Translations under genes and position numbers: made by a program | Shown here: positions 1 to 9,498 of the stretch, in pieces | Layout of the letters: every line of letters begins with the position of its first letter | Numbering within the stretch: position 1 is the first letter of the stretch | Assembly (NCBI RefSeq): GCF_008365275.1 | Contig: NZ_CP043504.1 | Location: 2,046,001-2,110,000 of the forward strand | Origin: Protaetiibacter larvae | GTDB taxonomy: Bacteria; Actinomycetota; Actinomycetes; Actinomycetales; Microbacteriaceae | Length of the DNA stretch: 64,000 nucleotides | Direction of reading: 5' to 3' | The notes under the pieces: model-generated | The model's input: the letters and a program-made list of their open reading frames with translations, nothing else | The model's database searches: none | Told to the model about the DNA's origin: nothing

Positions 1-522
1 GGCGACCGCCTGGTCTTCCCGCACATCGGCGAGGTACTCGTCCGCCTCGAGGGAGCGCACGACGTCGTCCCGGTCGAAGCCGAGCTCGGCGGCGAGGTCG
101 GCGAGGTCCGCGATGCGGCCGACGTGGCGTCCCTGCTCGAAGTAGGCCTGGAGCAGGCGCTCCTTCATCTCCAGCTGACGGCCGTGCGCCTTCGCGTAGT
201 GCAGCAGCTGGTGCGCCTTCACCGTGTTGGTGTGCTGCAGGGCGTCGTAGTCGTAGTGCAGGCCGACCGACTCGGCGATCGAGGTGACCCGGCCGATCAT
301 CGCCTTGGCGGTCTCCACCGGGATGCCCTTGTGGTGCGCGAGGAACTCGAACTCGTCGCCCTCGAAGTCGACGGGGGTGTCGGGCGAGAGCTCGAAGGAG
401 TGGTACTCGACCTCGACCGGCACGCCGGCGAGCTCGGCGCCCGCCTCGAACTTGCGCTTTCCGATGAAGCACCAGGGGCAGGCGATGTCGGACCAGATGT
501 CGATCTTGAGAGGTTCAGGCAT
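1..522 (-). CDS. DsbA-family (FrnE-like) thiol oxidoreductase, 3' end beyond the window
   Basis: The reading frame from the ATG at 522 runs off the left edge, giving 174 N-terminal residues. It begins MPEPLKIDIWSDIACPWCFIG, the opening beta strand and CPWC active site of the DsbA thioredoxin-like fold, followed by a helical region (KAMIGRVTSIAESVGL) as in the FrnE/2-hydroxychromene-2-carboxylate isomerase branch. No signal peptide is visible, so it is probably a cytoplasmic disulfide oxidoreductase or isomerase rather than an exported one. A longer frame on this strand from 539 is an out-of-register shadow. It is read in the same direction as the UDP-glucose dehydrogenase gene that ends at 615. 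Substrate cannot be told from sequence. Family call is firm. Confidence 0.88.
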   Translation of the reverse strand, partial: MPEPLKIDIWSDIACPWCFIGKRKFEAGAELAGVPVEVEYHSFELSPDTPVDFEGDEFEFLAHHKGIPVETAKAMIGRVTSIAESVGLHYDYDALQHTNTVKAHQLLHYAKAHGRQLEMKERLLQAYFEQGRHVGRIADLADLAAELGFDRDDVVRSLEADEYLADVREDQAVA

Positions 523-614
523 ACCTGATGCAACCGCATGGATTATGTGGTATTCCCTGAAGGGTGTCTGCCGGGGGCCGGAGTTCCCGATAAACCCCGG
601 ACCCCGGCAGAACT

Positions 615-1964
615 TTAGGGGCGCGCCGCGCCGACTTCGGCGGGGCGGCCGAGCGCCCGGTACTCCCAGCCGGCGGCTCGGTAGCGGGCCACGTCGAGCG
701 CACCGCGGCCGTCCACGATGCGGCGCTGTGCGACCAGCACGCCCATGTCTTCGGGATCGGCGGTCACGAACTCGGCCCATTCGGTCAGCAGGACGACCAC
801 GTCGGCACCGTCGACGGCCTCGCCGAGGGTGTCCGCGTAGTCGAGGTCGGGGTAGGCGCGGTGCGCGTTGGCGTTCGCCTGCGGGTCGTAGACGACGACG
901 CTCGCGCCCTCGAGGTAGAGCAGCCGGGCCACATCCAGGGCCGGTGCGTCGCGCACATCGTCGGAGTCGGGCTTGAACGCGGCACCGAGCGCGGCGACCC
1001 GCACCCCCTGGAGGCTGCGCCCGGCGAGCTCGCGGACGAGGTCGACGGTGCGCGAACGGCGTCGCAGGTTGATCTGGTCCACCTCGTGCAGGAAGGCGAC
1101 CGCGGCGCTCACCCCGAGTTCCTCGGCACGCGCGCGGAACGCCCGGATGTCCTTGGGGAGGCACCCGCCGCCGAAGCCCAGGCCCGGCTTGAGGAAACGT
1201 CCGCCGATGCGGTCGTCGTAGCTGAGCGCCTTCGCCAGCAGCGAGACGTCGGCCCCCGCCGCCTCGCACACCTCGGCCATCGCGTTGATGAAGGAGATCT
1301 TGGTGGCGAGGAAGGAGTTCGCGGCGACCTTCACGAGCTCCGCGGTCGCGGGGTCCGCGACCACGACTGGCGTTCCGGCCGCGAGAAGGGGCGAGTAGGC
1401 GGCCCGCAGCATCTGCTCCGCCCAGGCGCTGCGCACACCGAAGACGAGGCGATCGGGACGGAGGGTGTCCTCCACGGCGAAACCCTCGCGCAGGAACTCG
1501 GGGTTCCAGGCGAGTTCGAGCTCCGCGCCCGCGGGCGACAGTTCGACGATGCGCTCGGCGAGCCGGTCGGCGGTGCCCACGGGGACGGTCGATTTGCCCA
1601 CCAGGAGCGCTTTGCGCGTGACGCGTCGGGCCAGCTCGCCGAAGGCGGCGTCGACGTAGCGCAGGTCGGCGGCGTCCGAGCCGCTCGACTGCGGGGTGCC
1701 GACGCAGATGAAGTGCACGTCGCCGAACTCGGCGGCGAGGTCGAAGTCGGTCGTGAAGCGCAGGCGCCCGGTGGCCAGGGTCTCCACGAGCAGGGTGTCG
1801 AGCGCCGGCTCGAAGAAGGGCAGCTTCCCGGAGGCCAGGGCCGCGACCTTGGCGGGATCCACGTCGACCGCGACGACCTCGTAGCCGAGGTGAGCCATGC
1901 AGACGGCCTGGGTGGCGCCGAGGTAGCCGGTGCCGATCACGGTGATGCGCGGGGGGATGTTCAC
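615..1964 (-). CDS. ugd: UDP-glucose 6-dehydrogenase
   Basis: This 449-residue enzyme oxidises UDP-glucose to UDP-glucuronate with two NAD+. The NAD-binding GTGYLG loop is at residues 11-16, the conserved GKSTVPVGT stretch at about 133-141, and the catalytic cysteine lies in GFGGGCLPKD (Cys268). The length matches the bacterial family. The start is the GTG at 1964, with AAAGGA a few bases upstream. It is the last gene of the minus-strand polysaccharide operon, separated from the beta-helix gene by about 205 bp that includes a terminator hairpin, so it probably has its own promoter. Its presence implies that the polymer contains glucuronic acid or a sugar made from it. Members acting on other UDP sugars exist (for example UDP-ManNAc dehydrogenase), so the exact substrate is inferred from context. 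Confidence 0.93.
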   Translation of the reverse strand: MNIPPRITVIGTGYLGATQAVCMAHLGYEVVAVDVDPAKVAALASGKLPFFEPALDTLLVETLATGRLRFTTDFDLAAEFGDVHFICVGTPQSSGSDAADLRYVDAAFGELARRVTRKALLVGKSTVPVGTADRLAERIVELSPAGAELELAWNPEFLREGFAVEDTLRPDRLVFGVRSAWAEQMLRAAYSPLLAAGTPVVVADPATAELVKVAANSFLATKISFINAMAEVCEAAGADVSLLAKALSYDDRIGGRFLKPGLGFGGGCLPKDIRAFRARAEELGVSAAVAFLHEVDQINLRRRSRTVDLVRELAGRSLQGVRVAALGAAFKPDSDDVRDAPALDVARLLYLEGASVVVYDPQANANAHRAYPDLDYADTLGEAVDGADVVVLLTEWAEFVTADPEDMGVLVAQRRIVDGRGALDVARYRAAGWEYRALGRPAEVGAARP

Positions 1965-2111
1965 GGGTACGTCCTTTGCGTCAGGAGTTCCGAGTACTCA
2001 ACTGACGTCACCCATCGGGGTGGTGACGCAATCCCCATCGACCGTGAACGGGGAGGACTCCCTGTGGGGGTGGAGTCCGCCCGTCCAACAGTTGCTGCCA
2101 CCACGGTGACA
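1965..2111. promoter_or_regulatory. Upstream region of ugd
   Basis: No gene fits here. The stretch probably carries the ugd promoter. It holds several short dyads: TGACGTCA near 2004, GTCACC/GGTGAC around 2007-2027, and GGACTCC-N10-GGAGTCC around 2057-2081. I cannot assign any of them to a regulator, and no clear -35/-10 pair stands out. Confidence 0.3.
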
Positions 2112-2146
2112 GGGGGGTCCGCGGGTGTCAAGATCGCGGACCCCCC
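2112..2146 (-). terminator. Strong hairpin downstream of the beta-helix gene
   Basis: GGGGGGTCCGCG at 2112-2123 is the exact reverse complement of CGCGGACCCCCC at 2135-2146, giving a 12-bp stem with an 11-base loop. It lies 23 bases past the stop codon of the minus-strand gene ending at 2170. No T-run follows, as is usual for actinobacterial terminators. Confidence 0.7.
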
Positions 2147-2169
2147 GAACGGGGAGGTTTTACCTGCCG

Positions 2170-3729
2170 TTAACGCCGCGTCGTGGCGCGGACGGCGGCG
2201 GGGGCCGCGACGACCTTGAGGACGACGGGAAGCGACACCGTCGAACCGCTCGCCGTCGTCACGACGGCAGCGCTCGGATAGCTTCCCGGGGCGACCCCCG
2301 AGAGAGCCCATGCGACGCTCCACCCGCTCGTCTCCCGGATGCCGCGCACCTTCACCTTGCCGTCGATCGAGATCGTAAAGCTGCTGGCGGAGGTGACGCC
2401 CTTGGCGGCGAAGTACCCGTCAATGCCGGGCATCGCTGCTTGCGCGCCCGTGGCGGCCGGAAGCGCGACCGTGGGCGCGCCGCCGCTCGAGCCGCCGCCG
2501 CCGGAGCCGTTGCCCGATCCGCCGCCCGGCGGCACGGGCGCGGGAACCGGACCGAGCACGGCGCCCGGCACGCTGTCGGCGCCGGCGAGCCGGGAGTCGG
2601 CGAGCTGTCCGTCGATGTCCTCCGGCGCGGTCGCGAGGCCGCCGAGGCCGGCGATGCGCGCCTGCGTCGGATCGACGAGGTGCAGTTCGCCGCCGTCCCG
2701 ATCGACGAAGTCGACCGTGCCGTAGCGGTTGCCGTTGGTGCCGAGCGCCGCCGGCTGCGCGCACATCGCGGCGTTCCAGGAGAGCACGACCGTGTTGGTG
2801 ATGGGAGCCGTGCAGTCGGACAGGTAGCCCACGATGTTGCGGTCGAACACGAGGCCCGGTGAGGGGATGAGGCGCGTCGAGCCGTCGAGGATCGTGTTGC
2901 CGCGCACCACGAGCCCGCTGAGCTTCGGCGGGCGCAGGTCGACGGCGGAGCCGCCCTCGCACGCCGCCGTCCGCACGACGCAGCCCTGGATGAAGTTCGA
3001 CTCGATGAGCACGTCGGTGATCCCGGTGCCGTCGCCCGGCGAGAGGATGATCCCCGCGTTGTAGCAGTTGGCGAGCCGGTTGCCGCGCACGGTCACGCGG
3101 GAGCTGTCGAAGATCTGCAGACAGTCGGCGTGGTACCCGTTGGCGATCGACTGGTTGTAGCCGGTGATCGTGTTGCCCTCGATGAGCACGTCCGACGCAC
3201 GGCCGACTTGGATGCCGTCGATCGAGGATCCGCCGCCGAAGGTGTTCGCGGTGACCGTCGCGCGCGAACTGCGCAGGAACAGCCCCCCGCCGTCGAAGCG
3301 CATCCCGGTGAGCGTCGACCCCGCGGCGGGGGCGTTGAGATAGAAGGTGCCGGTGATCGTGAGCCCCGTCCAGACCACTGACGGCACCGAGCTCGTGATG
3401 CGGACGATGCGCGGCTGGGCCCCCGCGGCCGCGCGCACGGTGAGCGGCGCGGCGGCTGTGCCGCCGGCGCCCGAGAGCGTGTACTCGCCGTAGCTGCCGG
3501 TGCGCAGCTCCACGACGTCGCCCGGGCCGCTCGCCCGGACGGCCGTCACGAGGTCGCACGGCGCCGCCGTGGAACACGCGCTGCCGCTCCCCGTGGGGGC
3601 GACCGTCCGCACGGCGCCCGCCGCCACCGCGGCGGTGGCCGGCAGAGCCAGCCCCGCCGCGACCATGGCGGCCACGGCCGCCCCGATCAGGGTGCGCCTC
3701 GCGCGCCCCCTCCACTGTCGCATCGACAT
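2170..3729 (-). CDS. Secreted right-handed parallel beta-helix protein with C-terminal Ig-like domain
   Basis: 519 residues. The Arg-rich N-terminus followed by a long hydrophobic stretch ending near ALPATAAVAA is a signal peptide. Residues about 45-330 show repeated beta-helix rungs (patterns such as VLIEGNTITG and VTVRGNRLANC), the fold of pectate lyases and polysaccharide-modifying enzymes. A Gly/Ser-rich linker near residue 400 leads to a beta-sandwich-like C-terminal segment. It is clearly paralogous to the lipoprotein at 17381-18529: shared blocks include DGIQVGRASDVLIEGNTI and CYNAGII, and eight or so cysteines are kept in register. Lying between ugd and the protease in the polysaccharide operon, it may bind, cleave or epimerise the exported polymer. 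The fold is clear; the activity is inference. Confidence 0.82.
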   Translation of the reverse strand: MSMRQWRGRARRTLIGAAVAAMVAAGLALPATAAVAAGAVRTVAPTGSGSACSTAAPCDLVTAVRASGPGDVVELRTGSYGEYTLSGAGGTAAAPLTVRAAAGAQPRIVRITSSVPSVVWTGLTITGTFYLNAPAAGSTLTGMRFDGGGLFLRSSRATVTANTFGGGSSIDGIQVGRASDVLIEGNTITGYNQSIANGYHADCLQIFDSSRVTVRGNRLANCYNAGIILSPGDGTGITDVLIESNFIQGCVVRTAACEGGSAVDLRPPKLSGLVVRGNTILDGSTRLIPSPGLVFDRNIVGYLSDCTAPITNTVVLSWNAAMCAQPAALGTNGNRYGTVDFVDRDGGELHLVDPTQARIAGLGGLATAPEDIDGQLADSRLAGADSVPGAVLGPVPAPVPPGGGSGNGSGGGGSSGGAPTVALPAATGAQAAMPGIDGYFAAKGVTSASSFTISIDGKVKVRGIRETSGWSVAWALSGVAPGSYPSAAVVTTASGSTVSLPVVLKVVAAPAAVRATTRR

Positions 3730-3748
3730 GCGTACCGCCCCCTCATCG

Positions 3749-5467
3749 TCAGTTCCTGATCGTGACCGTCACCTGGGCACTCGTGCCCGAGTTCCTCGCC
3801 GCATCTTGCGCCTTCGCAGTCACGGGATAGTTCGCGTTGCGGTACTGCGCCGAGTTGATGGTGAGGACCCACAGATCGCCGGCGAGCGTGGCGTCGCCGA
3901 GCTTCTGGGATCCGGACCAGAGACTCACCGCGGTGACTCCGACGTTGTCGGTGGCGGCGACCGCGACGGTCACCACTCCGCTCACGACCTGTCCGTGGGT
4001 CGGACTGATGATCGCGACTGCCGGGGCTTGCGTATCGGGTTCGGGTTGGGGTGTCGGGGTGGGGGTGGGTGTCGGGGTGGGCGTGGGGGTCGGGGTGGGC
4101 GTGGGTGTCGGGGTGGGGGTAGGTGTCGGCGTGGGGGTCGGGGTGGGGGTCGGCGTCGGCACGCCATCCGCCGGGATCACGGATGCCGCGTAGCCGTAAT
4201 AGCGCGCGCCGATCGGGTGCAGCGGGTCGCCGTCGAAGACGTGGCCGCGGGTGAGCGCCGCCACCTCCGCCTGGTGCCGCACGATCTGGATCGTCTCGGC
4301 CGGGGAGGCGCCGACGCAGGCGCCCTGCGCGGCGTAGCAGTCGAGCACGACGCCGCTCACCGAGGCCGCCGCCATGCTGGTTCCGGACTGGATGTAGGCG
4401 TACGCGCCGCCCTTCTTGGCGGTGTACGGGCAGGTGCCCATGCCCGCGATGGTGTGGGCGCGGTCGGCCGGCTGGGTGGCGAAGCTGGACTTGTCGTGCA
4501 CGCCGTCGTCGGTGACCGGGTCGGCGCAGGGCTTCACGCCGAGGCCGCCGGGACGCCCGTCGAAGTCGGCGTAGTTGGTGACCGCCAGCACCTCGTCGTA
4601 GGAGCTCGGGATGAGCTCGGCGAGGTCGTCGTCGGTGTTGCCGGCGGATCCGACCACGCTGACCCCCGCCGCGACGACGCGGCAGACCGCCTGGTGCAGC
4701 ACATCGGCGTTCGAGTAGCCGCAGTTGCCGTCGTCGGAACCCCAGGTGGCGAGGCTCATGTTGGCGACCTTGATGTTGTACTGGGCGGCATTGGCGACCA
4801 CCCAGTCGAGCGCGCAGACGATCCCGGCGATCGTGCCGTTGTTCTTGTTGTCGAGCACGCGGATCGAGTAGACGGGGGCGCCGGGCGCGACGCCGACGAT
4901 GCCCTGGTTGTTGTCCTTCGCCGCCATGTAACCGGCGACCCCGGTGCCGTGTCCGTTCGCGTCGTCACCGGTGCCCGAACCGAAGCAGTTCACCTGCTGC
5001 TTGAGGTTGATGTCGGAGTGCGCCCAGACACCGGAATCGATCACCGCGACCGCGGGGCCGTCCCACTCCCCCGCGCCGTCTCCGGCGTTGACCGGCGGCT
5101 GGTCCGCCTCGGTGGTGCCCACGACGGGCCCCACGACCTGCCCCGCAGCCGCCCCCACGACGACCCGGTCGATCGAGAGCCCGTCGACACGGCCGTCCGC
5201 GAACAGCGCGGTCGCCTGGCGCGAGGTGAGCTGCACGTGCGCGCCGTAGACCGCCGCCCCGTAGACCTGGCTCGGCTCCAGTCCGAGCGCGTCGATGAGA
5301 TGGTCGGCGTCGGAGGGGTCGTCGAACGAGACGAGATACCCGCCAGCGGGCAGCGTCGGAGAATCGCTCGCGAGCGCCACGATCGTGGCCGTGAGGATCG
5401 CCAGGACCGCGAGGAGAGCGGTCGTGACGGCGAGCAGTGGGAGGCGTCGGGTACGCGTGTCGTTCAT
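3749..5467 (-). CDS. Secreted subtilisin-like serine protease (S8) with Pro-Thr linker
   Basis: 572 residues from the ATG at 5467, preferred over the TTG at 5485 because a GGAG ribosome site precedes it. An N-terminal membrane-spanning or signal segment (about 9-33) is followed by an inhibitor-I9-like propeptide (about 43-103). The catalytic triad is Asp144 (AVIDSGV), His173 (NGHGTGVAG) and Ser364 (SGTSMAAAS); the oxyanion asparagine is in SAGN. A long run of Pro-Thr dipeptides (about 436-475) links to a C-terminal Ig-like domain of about 90 residues. It probably acts at the cell surface and may process proteins of the polysaccharide machinery, but its substrate is unknown. Stop and next start are 19 bases apart, so it is co-transcribed with the beta-helix gene. 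Confidence 0.93.
   Translation of the reverse strand: MNDTRTRRLPLLAVTTALLAVLAILTATIVALASDSPTLPAGGYLVSFDDPSDADHLIDALGLEPSQVYGAAVYGAHVQLTSRQATALFADGRVDGLSIDRVVVGAAAGQVVGPVVGTTEADQPPVNAGDGAGEWDGPAVAVIDSGVWAHSDINLKQQVNCFGSGTGDDANGHGTGVAGYMAAKDNNQGIVGVAPGAPVYSIRVLDNKNNGTIAGIVCALDWVVANAAQYNIKVANMSLATWGSDDGNCGYSNADVLHQAVCRVVAAGVSVVGSAGNTDDDLAELIPSSYDEVLAVTNYADFDGRPGGLGVKPCADPVTDDGVHDKSSFATQPADRAHTIAGMGTCPYTAKKGGAYAYIQSGTSMAAASVSGVVLDCYAAQGACVGASPAETIQIVRHQAEVAALTRGHVFDGDPLHPIGARYYGYAASVIPADGVPTPTPTPTPTPTPTPTPTPTPTPTPTPTPTPTPTPTPQPEPDTQAPAVAIISPTHGQVVSGVVTVAVAATDNVGVTAVSLWSGSQKLGDATLAGDLWVLTINSAQYRNANYPVTAKAQDAARNSGTSAQVTVTIRN
4046..4159 (-). repeat. Minisatellite encoding the Pro-Thr linker
   Basis: On the plus strand this is a nearly pure G/T tract built from GGGGT, GGCGT and GGTGTC hexamer variants. 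Read on the minus strand it encodes alternating proline and threonine. The many G-runs on one strand could form G-quadruplexes and make copy number unstable. It lies wholly inside the protease gene. Confidence 0.8.
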
Positions 5468-5494
5468 CGGGGGGCTCCAGGACAATTTCGTGCC

Positions 5495-6676
5495 TCACAG
5501 GGAGGCGTGCGACACCGCATCGGGTTCGGGTGCGGTGGCAACTGGCACTATCGGGGAGCCGGTCGTCGATCGATGTTCGGTTGGGGAAGCGGCCGCGCGG
5601 CCTCGGGAGGCGGGGCGTGGGGCGCTCCGCACCTCCCGATACGCGTCGAGGGTGCGTTGCGCGACAGTATGCCAGTCGTATGGGGAGAGGTCTACCGTGC
5701 CGTCGGCGGGCCGGGATCGCACCCAGGCGATCGCCTCCTCGAGCTCGGCGGCGTCGAGCTGCTCCGGGAAGAGGCGCACCCAGTCGTCTCCGAGCTCGTC
5801 GCGCAGCTCCACGAGCGAGCCGAGGGCGGGCACGAGAACGGGCCGCGAGCCGGAGAGCGCGAGCATCGCCGCCCCCGAGTTGAGCACCTTCCGGTACGGC
5901 AGCACGACGAGATCGGCGGCCCGCACCCACAGGGCGATGCGCTCCTCGGTCTGGAACTCGGGGTCGAGGATCACGCGGGGGTCCTCGACCGCGAGCCGCG
6001 CGATCTCCTCGCCGAGCGCGGGCGGCGAGGCCCTGCCGACGACCGCGAGCCGCGGCGATCCGGCGACACCGCGGAAGGCCTCGAGCAGGGCGGGGATGTT
6101 CTTGTACGGCCGCACCTGCCCGACGGCGACGATGAGGGTCGCGTCCTCCGGCAGACCGAGACGCTCCCGCGCCTCGCGGCGCCCGGCGGAGAAGTCGTAG
6201 TCCTCCCGGTAGTGCCCGTGCGGGGTGACGAAGCCGGGGAGCGCTGCGAGCTCGGGATGCGCTGCGCGCGCGGCGTCGAGGCTCGAGCGGGAGAGCGCGA
6301 GGATGCCGTCGAGCTCGCGCGCGAGCATCCGTCGGAGGCGCTCGCGCAGCACCGGGGTGCCGCGGGTCTCGTGCGACTCGAGGTTGTGGACGGTCCAGAC
6401 GAGCCGGGTGCCGCGAAGCCGGGCGAGCGAGAGCGCCGCGCCGAACAGCAGCAGCCGGGCGCGCATGATCGACGGGCGGTGACCCGACAAGAAGGTCAGG
6501 TCGGGCCAGTGCAGGTGCACGACATCGATGCGGCCGAAGGCGAGGCGCAGGTAGCTCAGGTCGCGGATCCGCACGCCCTCCCCGGCGAGCGCCCGGGCGA
6601 GCGCCGCGTTGTACGGGTTCGCGGCGGCCGTGCGGAAGGCGGGCTCCGCCTCCACCGTGAACCTCCGCTCGCTCAT
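5495..6676 (-). CDS. GT4-family glycosyltransferase
   Basis: 393 residues starting at the ATG at 6676 (MSERRFTV), whose ATGA overlaps the stop of the upstream glycosyltransferase. The N-terminal Rossmann half contains IDVVHLHWPDLTF and VWTVHNLESHE, typical of GT-B acceptor-side domains. The C-terminal half has VAVGQVRPYKN, a nucleotide-sugar-side motif, and the E-x7-E region is loosely present. The C-terminal 40 residues are Ala/Arg/Ser-rich and probably disordered. It most likely adds one sugar to the polyprenyl-linked repeat unit. Donor and acceptor cannot be predicted. Longer minus-strand frames through this region are shadows. Confidence 0.85.
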   Translation of the reverse strand: MSERRFTVEAEPAFRTAAANPYNAALARALAGEGVRIRDLSYLRLAFGRIDVVHLHWPDLTFLSGHRPSIMRARLLLFGAALSLARLRGTRLVWTVHNLESHETRGTPVLRERLRRMLARELDGILALSRSSLDAARAAHPELAALPGFVTPHGHYREDYDFSAGRREARERLGLPEDATLIVAVGQVRPYKNIPALLEAFRGVAGSPRLAVVGRASPPALGEEIARLAVEDPRVILDPEFQTEERIALWVRAADLVVLPYRKVLNSGAAMLALSGSRPVLVPALGSLVELRDELGDDWVRLFPEQLDAAELEEAIAWVRSRPADGTVDLSPYDWHTVAQRTLDAYREVRSAPRPASRGRAAASPTEHRSTTGSPIVPVATAPEPDAVSHASL

Positions 6677-7626
6677 GCCGCCACCGCCTCGACGGGCATG
6701 CCGAAGATCGTGGCGCGCGCGCGGGGATACCCGGGGCGCCAGTCGCGCCGGCGCGCCCACACGATGCGCCAGGTGTCGCTGCGACGCCGGGTCACGCGCT
6801 CCAGGGCGGCCCGCAGGGCGGAGCCGAGCTGCAGCAGGGTGATCGCCGCCGCCGCTCCGATCCGGCCGCGGTGCTTCCGGGCATCGGTCGCCTTGCCCGC
6901 CATCACCATGCACATCTTGCGTCCCGCGGATGCCGTCGATCCGCCGACCTCGTGCACGATCACGGCGTCCGGGACGACGACGGGGCGCAGCCCCGCGGCC
7001 CGGGCCCGGCGCGAGAAGTCGGCGTCCTCCCCGTAGAGGAAGTAGTCCTCGTCCATGCCGCCGAGCGCCTCCCAGTCGGAGCGCGACACGAGCAGCAGGC
7101 ATCCCGTGATGATGGGCACCTCGCGCACACAGTCGCGCCGCCACGATCCCAGGGACTCCGGGTCGAATGCGCGCGTGCGCGGGAACGCCGTCGAGAGCCC
7201 GGTGGCGAAGCACACGAGCGACCACCAGCTGGGCTCCCCCCAGCACGAGCTCGGGTCGAGCTCGCCGTCGGGACGGACCGTGCGGCCCCCGTACAGCCGG
7301 TATTCGGGGTGCGCGTCGGCGAACCCCGTGAGCGCGGCGAGCGTTCCCGGCAGCACGAGCGCGTCCGGATTGAGCAGCAGGATCCGCTCGCCGCCCGCCG
7401 CCCGGGCCCCGCGGTTGACCCCGCGCGCGAACCCCAGGTTCTCGCCTGCGGCGATGACCGTTGCCGCGGGGAGCGAATCGCGGATCGCCTCGACCGTGCC
7501 GTCGACGGAGCCGTTGTCGACGACCACGAGCTCGGCATCCGGGTCGTCGGCCCGCGCCGAACGCAGGCACGCGAGGGTCGCCTCGCGCGTGTTGTACGAG
7601 ACCACGACGATCGACAGACGGCTCAC
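6673..7626 (-). CDS. GT2-family glycosyltransferase (rhamnosyltransferase-like)
   Basis: 317 residues from the GTG at 7626, which overlaps the stop of the acetyltransferase as GTGA. The GT-A fold signatures are clear: [14 protein letters not shown] at the start, [22 protein letters not shown] as the metal-binding segment, and [19 protein letters not shown], the acceptor motif common in WbbL-type rhamnosyltransferases. No membrane segment is needed; a short amphipathic region occurs near residue 265. It belongs to the minus-strand polysaccharide operon. The rhamnosyl specificity is only a family analogy. Confidence 0.88.
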   Translation of the reverse strand: MSRLSIVVVSYNTREATLACLRSARADDPDAELVVVDNGSVDGTVEAIRDSLPAATVIAAGENLGFARGVNRGARAAGGERILLLNPDALVLPGTLAALTGFADAHPEYRLYGGRTVRPDGELDPSSCWGEPSWWSLVCFATGLSTAFPRTRAFDPESLGSWRRDCVREVPIITGCLLLVSRSDWEALGGMDEDYFLYGEDADFSRRARAAGLRPVVVPDAVIVHEVGGSTASAGRKMCMVMAGKATDARKHRGRIGAAAAITLLQLGSALRAALERVTRRRSDTWRIVWARRRDWRPGYPRARATIFGMPVEAVAA

Positions 7627-8216
7627 GAGGCCTCCTCCCCCGCCGCGACGAGCTCGGCACGGTCGTGCGGGGCGCGCTCGCGCTCGGGTGCGCCCGCCTC
7701 GGGTCGCCAGCCGATGACCTTCGCGGGCACACCGCCCACGATCGCGAAGGGCGGCACGTCGCGCGTGATGACCGCGCCCGCCCCCGCGATCGCGCCGTCG
7801 CCGATCGTCACCCCCGCGACGACGACCACGTTGGCGCCGAGCCACACGTCGTCGCCGATCGTGATGTCCTTCTCCACCTTCGGCTGGTCCATGACGGGCG
7901 TGCCGCGGTCGACGCCGTAGTTGGATGCCGTGATCGTCACGTGCGGCGCGAGCAGGCACTTGCGGCCGAAGGTGATGCGCCCCGTCGAGTTGCCCGCCCA
8001 GATGATCGAGAACTCGCCGATGTGGCTGCCCTCGCCGATCGTGATCCGCTCGGCGTTGCGGAACGAGACGTTGGGGGCGAAGGACACCGCGGCCCCGCGA
8101 TGCAGCCGTCGCAGCTGCCGGACGTGGGCATACGACGAGAAGTGCGCGAGCCGCAGACCGTGCAGATAGGTGCGCACGTCCAGGAGCGACCGCATCAGTC
8201 CGCTGCTCTTGCTCAC
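7623..8216 (-). CDS. Left-handed beta-helix (hexapeptide) O-acetyltransferase
   Basis: 197 residues from the GTG at 8216, which overlaps the stop of the WS/DGAT gene. Hexapeptide rungs run from about residue 55 to 170 (for example [44 protein letters not shown]), ending with the family tail [11 protein letters not shown]. These trimeric enzymes transfer acetyl from acetyl-CoA to sugar hydroxyls, as in maltose/galactoside acetyltransferases. In this operon it most likely acetylates the repeat unit. A second, distinct member is encoded at 22451-23008. The Ala/Glu-rich last 30 residues look disordered. Confidence 0.9.
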   Translation of the reverse strand: MSKSSGLMRSLLDVRTYLHGLRLAHFSSYAHVRQLRRLHRGAAVSFAPNVSFRNAERITIGEGSHIGEFSIIWAGNSTGRITFGRKCLLAPHVTITASNYGVDRGTPVMDQPKVEKDITIGDDVWLGANVVVVAGVTIGDGAIAGAGAVITRDVPPFAIVGGVPAKVIGWRPEAGAPERERAPHDRAELVAAGEEAS

Positions 8217-9496
8217 GATGCCTCCCGGATCGCCTCGGCCGGCGTCCCCACCGCGACCGCGCCGCGCGGCGTCAGCAGCCGTTCGTGCACGCGCTCGAGC
8301 AGCGCATCCGCGTCGAGCCCCGACTCGGTGGCCACCGCGATCGAGAACCGCCCGTTGTGGAGCGAGCCGAACACGCCGAGCCGGTCATCGGGCGCGAGAA
8401 CCGGCCACAGGCTCACCGAGCGCACGGCGCCCGCCCCGAACCAGCGCGGGCGGGGACGCCAGGGCAGGAACGAGGCGTAGCCGGGCCAATCGGGCCGTGC
8501 GGGGAGCGCCGGCGCCTCGCCGGCCACACCCGTCGCGACCTGCTCCGCGACACTCGCGACGAGATCCTCCCGATCCGAGCTCGCGGCCACCCGGATCATC
8601 GAGATGTGGTTGCGCTGCTCGCCGCCGGTACCCGCGCGTCGCGAGATGGGCACGAGCAGTGCCGGCTGCGGATCGCCGAGCAGCTCGCCGACCGCCTCGA
8701 GGGCCGCGGTCACGAGCAGATCGTGGATCGAGGCTCCCGCGTCCCGGGCCGCCGCCTTCGCCTCCGCGTAGTCGAGCACGCGGATCGCGTGCCTCCGCGC
8801 GGGAGCGGGTACGGCGCGCGCGAACCGCCGCGACCGCAGCAGGCGCCCGCCCGTGCGGCGCACGCGCCGCACGACGGGCTTGCGCCAGTACTCGCGCCAT
8901 TGGGCTCCGAGCCCCGGATGGGCGGAGCGCCACTCCCGGAAGGCGATCCGCCAGATGCCGAGCGCCGTCCGCGGGGAGCTCAGCTCCTCCGCCTCGGGGA
9001 TCACGGACGCGTCCACCGGGTCGTTCGCGGTCAGGGCGTCGACGAAGCGCAGCCCGAACAGTCCGTCTCCGAGCGCGTGATGCAGTTGCAGGATGATCGC
9101 GACGTCGCCGTCGGAGAGCGGTGCGGCGAGGATCGACCACAGCGGCCGGTCGAGGGCGAGCTCGCCGTTGAGGGCGCCGCCGAGCAGGGCGGCGAGCTCC
9201 GCCTCGGTGGGCTCGTCATGGAATCGCAAGTGGTAGTCGAGGTCGGGCTCTGCCGCGACCCAGGCCGGGGTGGTGAGCCCGAGGGGCATCTCGCGCAGCC
9301 GCTGACGGGCGGGCGGGAAGAGGGCCACCGCGCGGGCCACGACCGCGCGGACCGCGTCGCGATCGAGCTCGCCCTCGGGTGTGCGCAACGGCGCACCCTC
9401 GACGATGATCGTCCCGACCGGGCGCATCGCGGCGTAGGCGGCGGGGTCGGCGATGAACTTCTCGTCCAGGGTGCGCATGAGCTCGGCGGACTGCAC
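8213..9496 (-). CDS. Wax ester synthase/diacylglycerol acyltransferase (WS/DGAT)-family protein
   Basis: 427 residues from the GTG at 9496, chosen because GAGGAGGTCT lies 5-14 bases upstream. The catalytic HHxxxDG motif of condensation-type acyltransferases is intact (HHALGDG, residues 129-135). The C-terminal half has the fold pattern of the family, including LLVPISRR and [15 protein letters not shown] enzymes esterify long-chain alcohols or diacylglycerol with acyl-CoA in storage-lipid synthesis. Here the gene sits between a glycosyltransferase and an acetyltransferase with stop-start overlap, so it probably acylates a sugar, a glycolipid or an envelope component. That role is inference. 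Papain-like PapA acyltransferases are an alternative relation. Confidence 0.85.
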
Positions 9497-9498
9497 GG

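Noticed and set aside
4046-4159. Short-period repeat that could be taken for a repeat array or CRISPR-like tract
   Set aside because: It is a coding minisatellite for the Pro-Thr linker of the protease; there are no spacers and no cas genes.
5468-5485. Earlier TTG start of the subtilisin gene
   Set aside because: The GGAG ribosome site lies between this TTG and the ATG at 5467, so the ATG is the better start.
3500-7036. Very long plus-strand frame of 1178 codons
   Set aside because: It is antisense to five well-supported minus-strand genes, is rich in Arg/Gly/His, and shows no domain. Long empty antisense frames are normal at this GC content.
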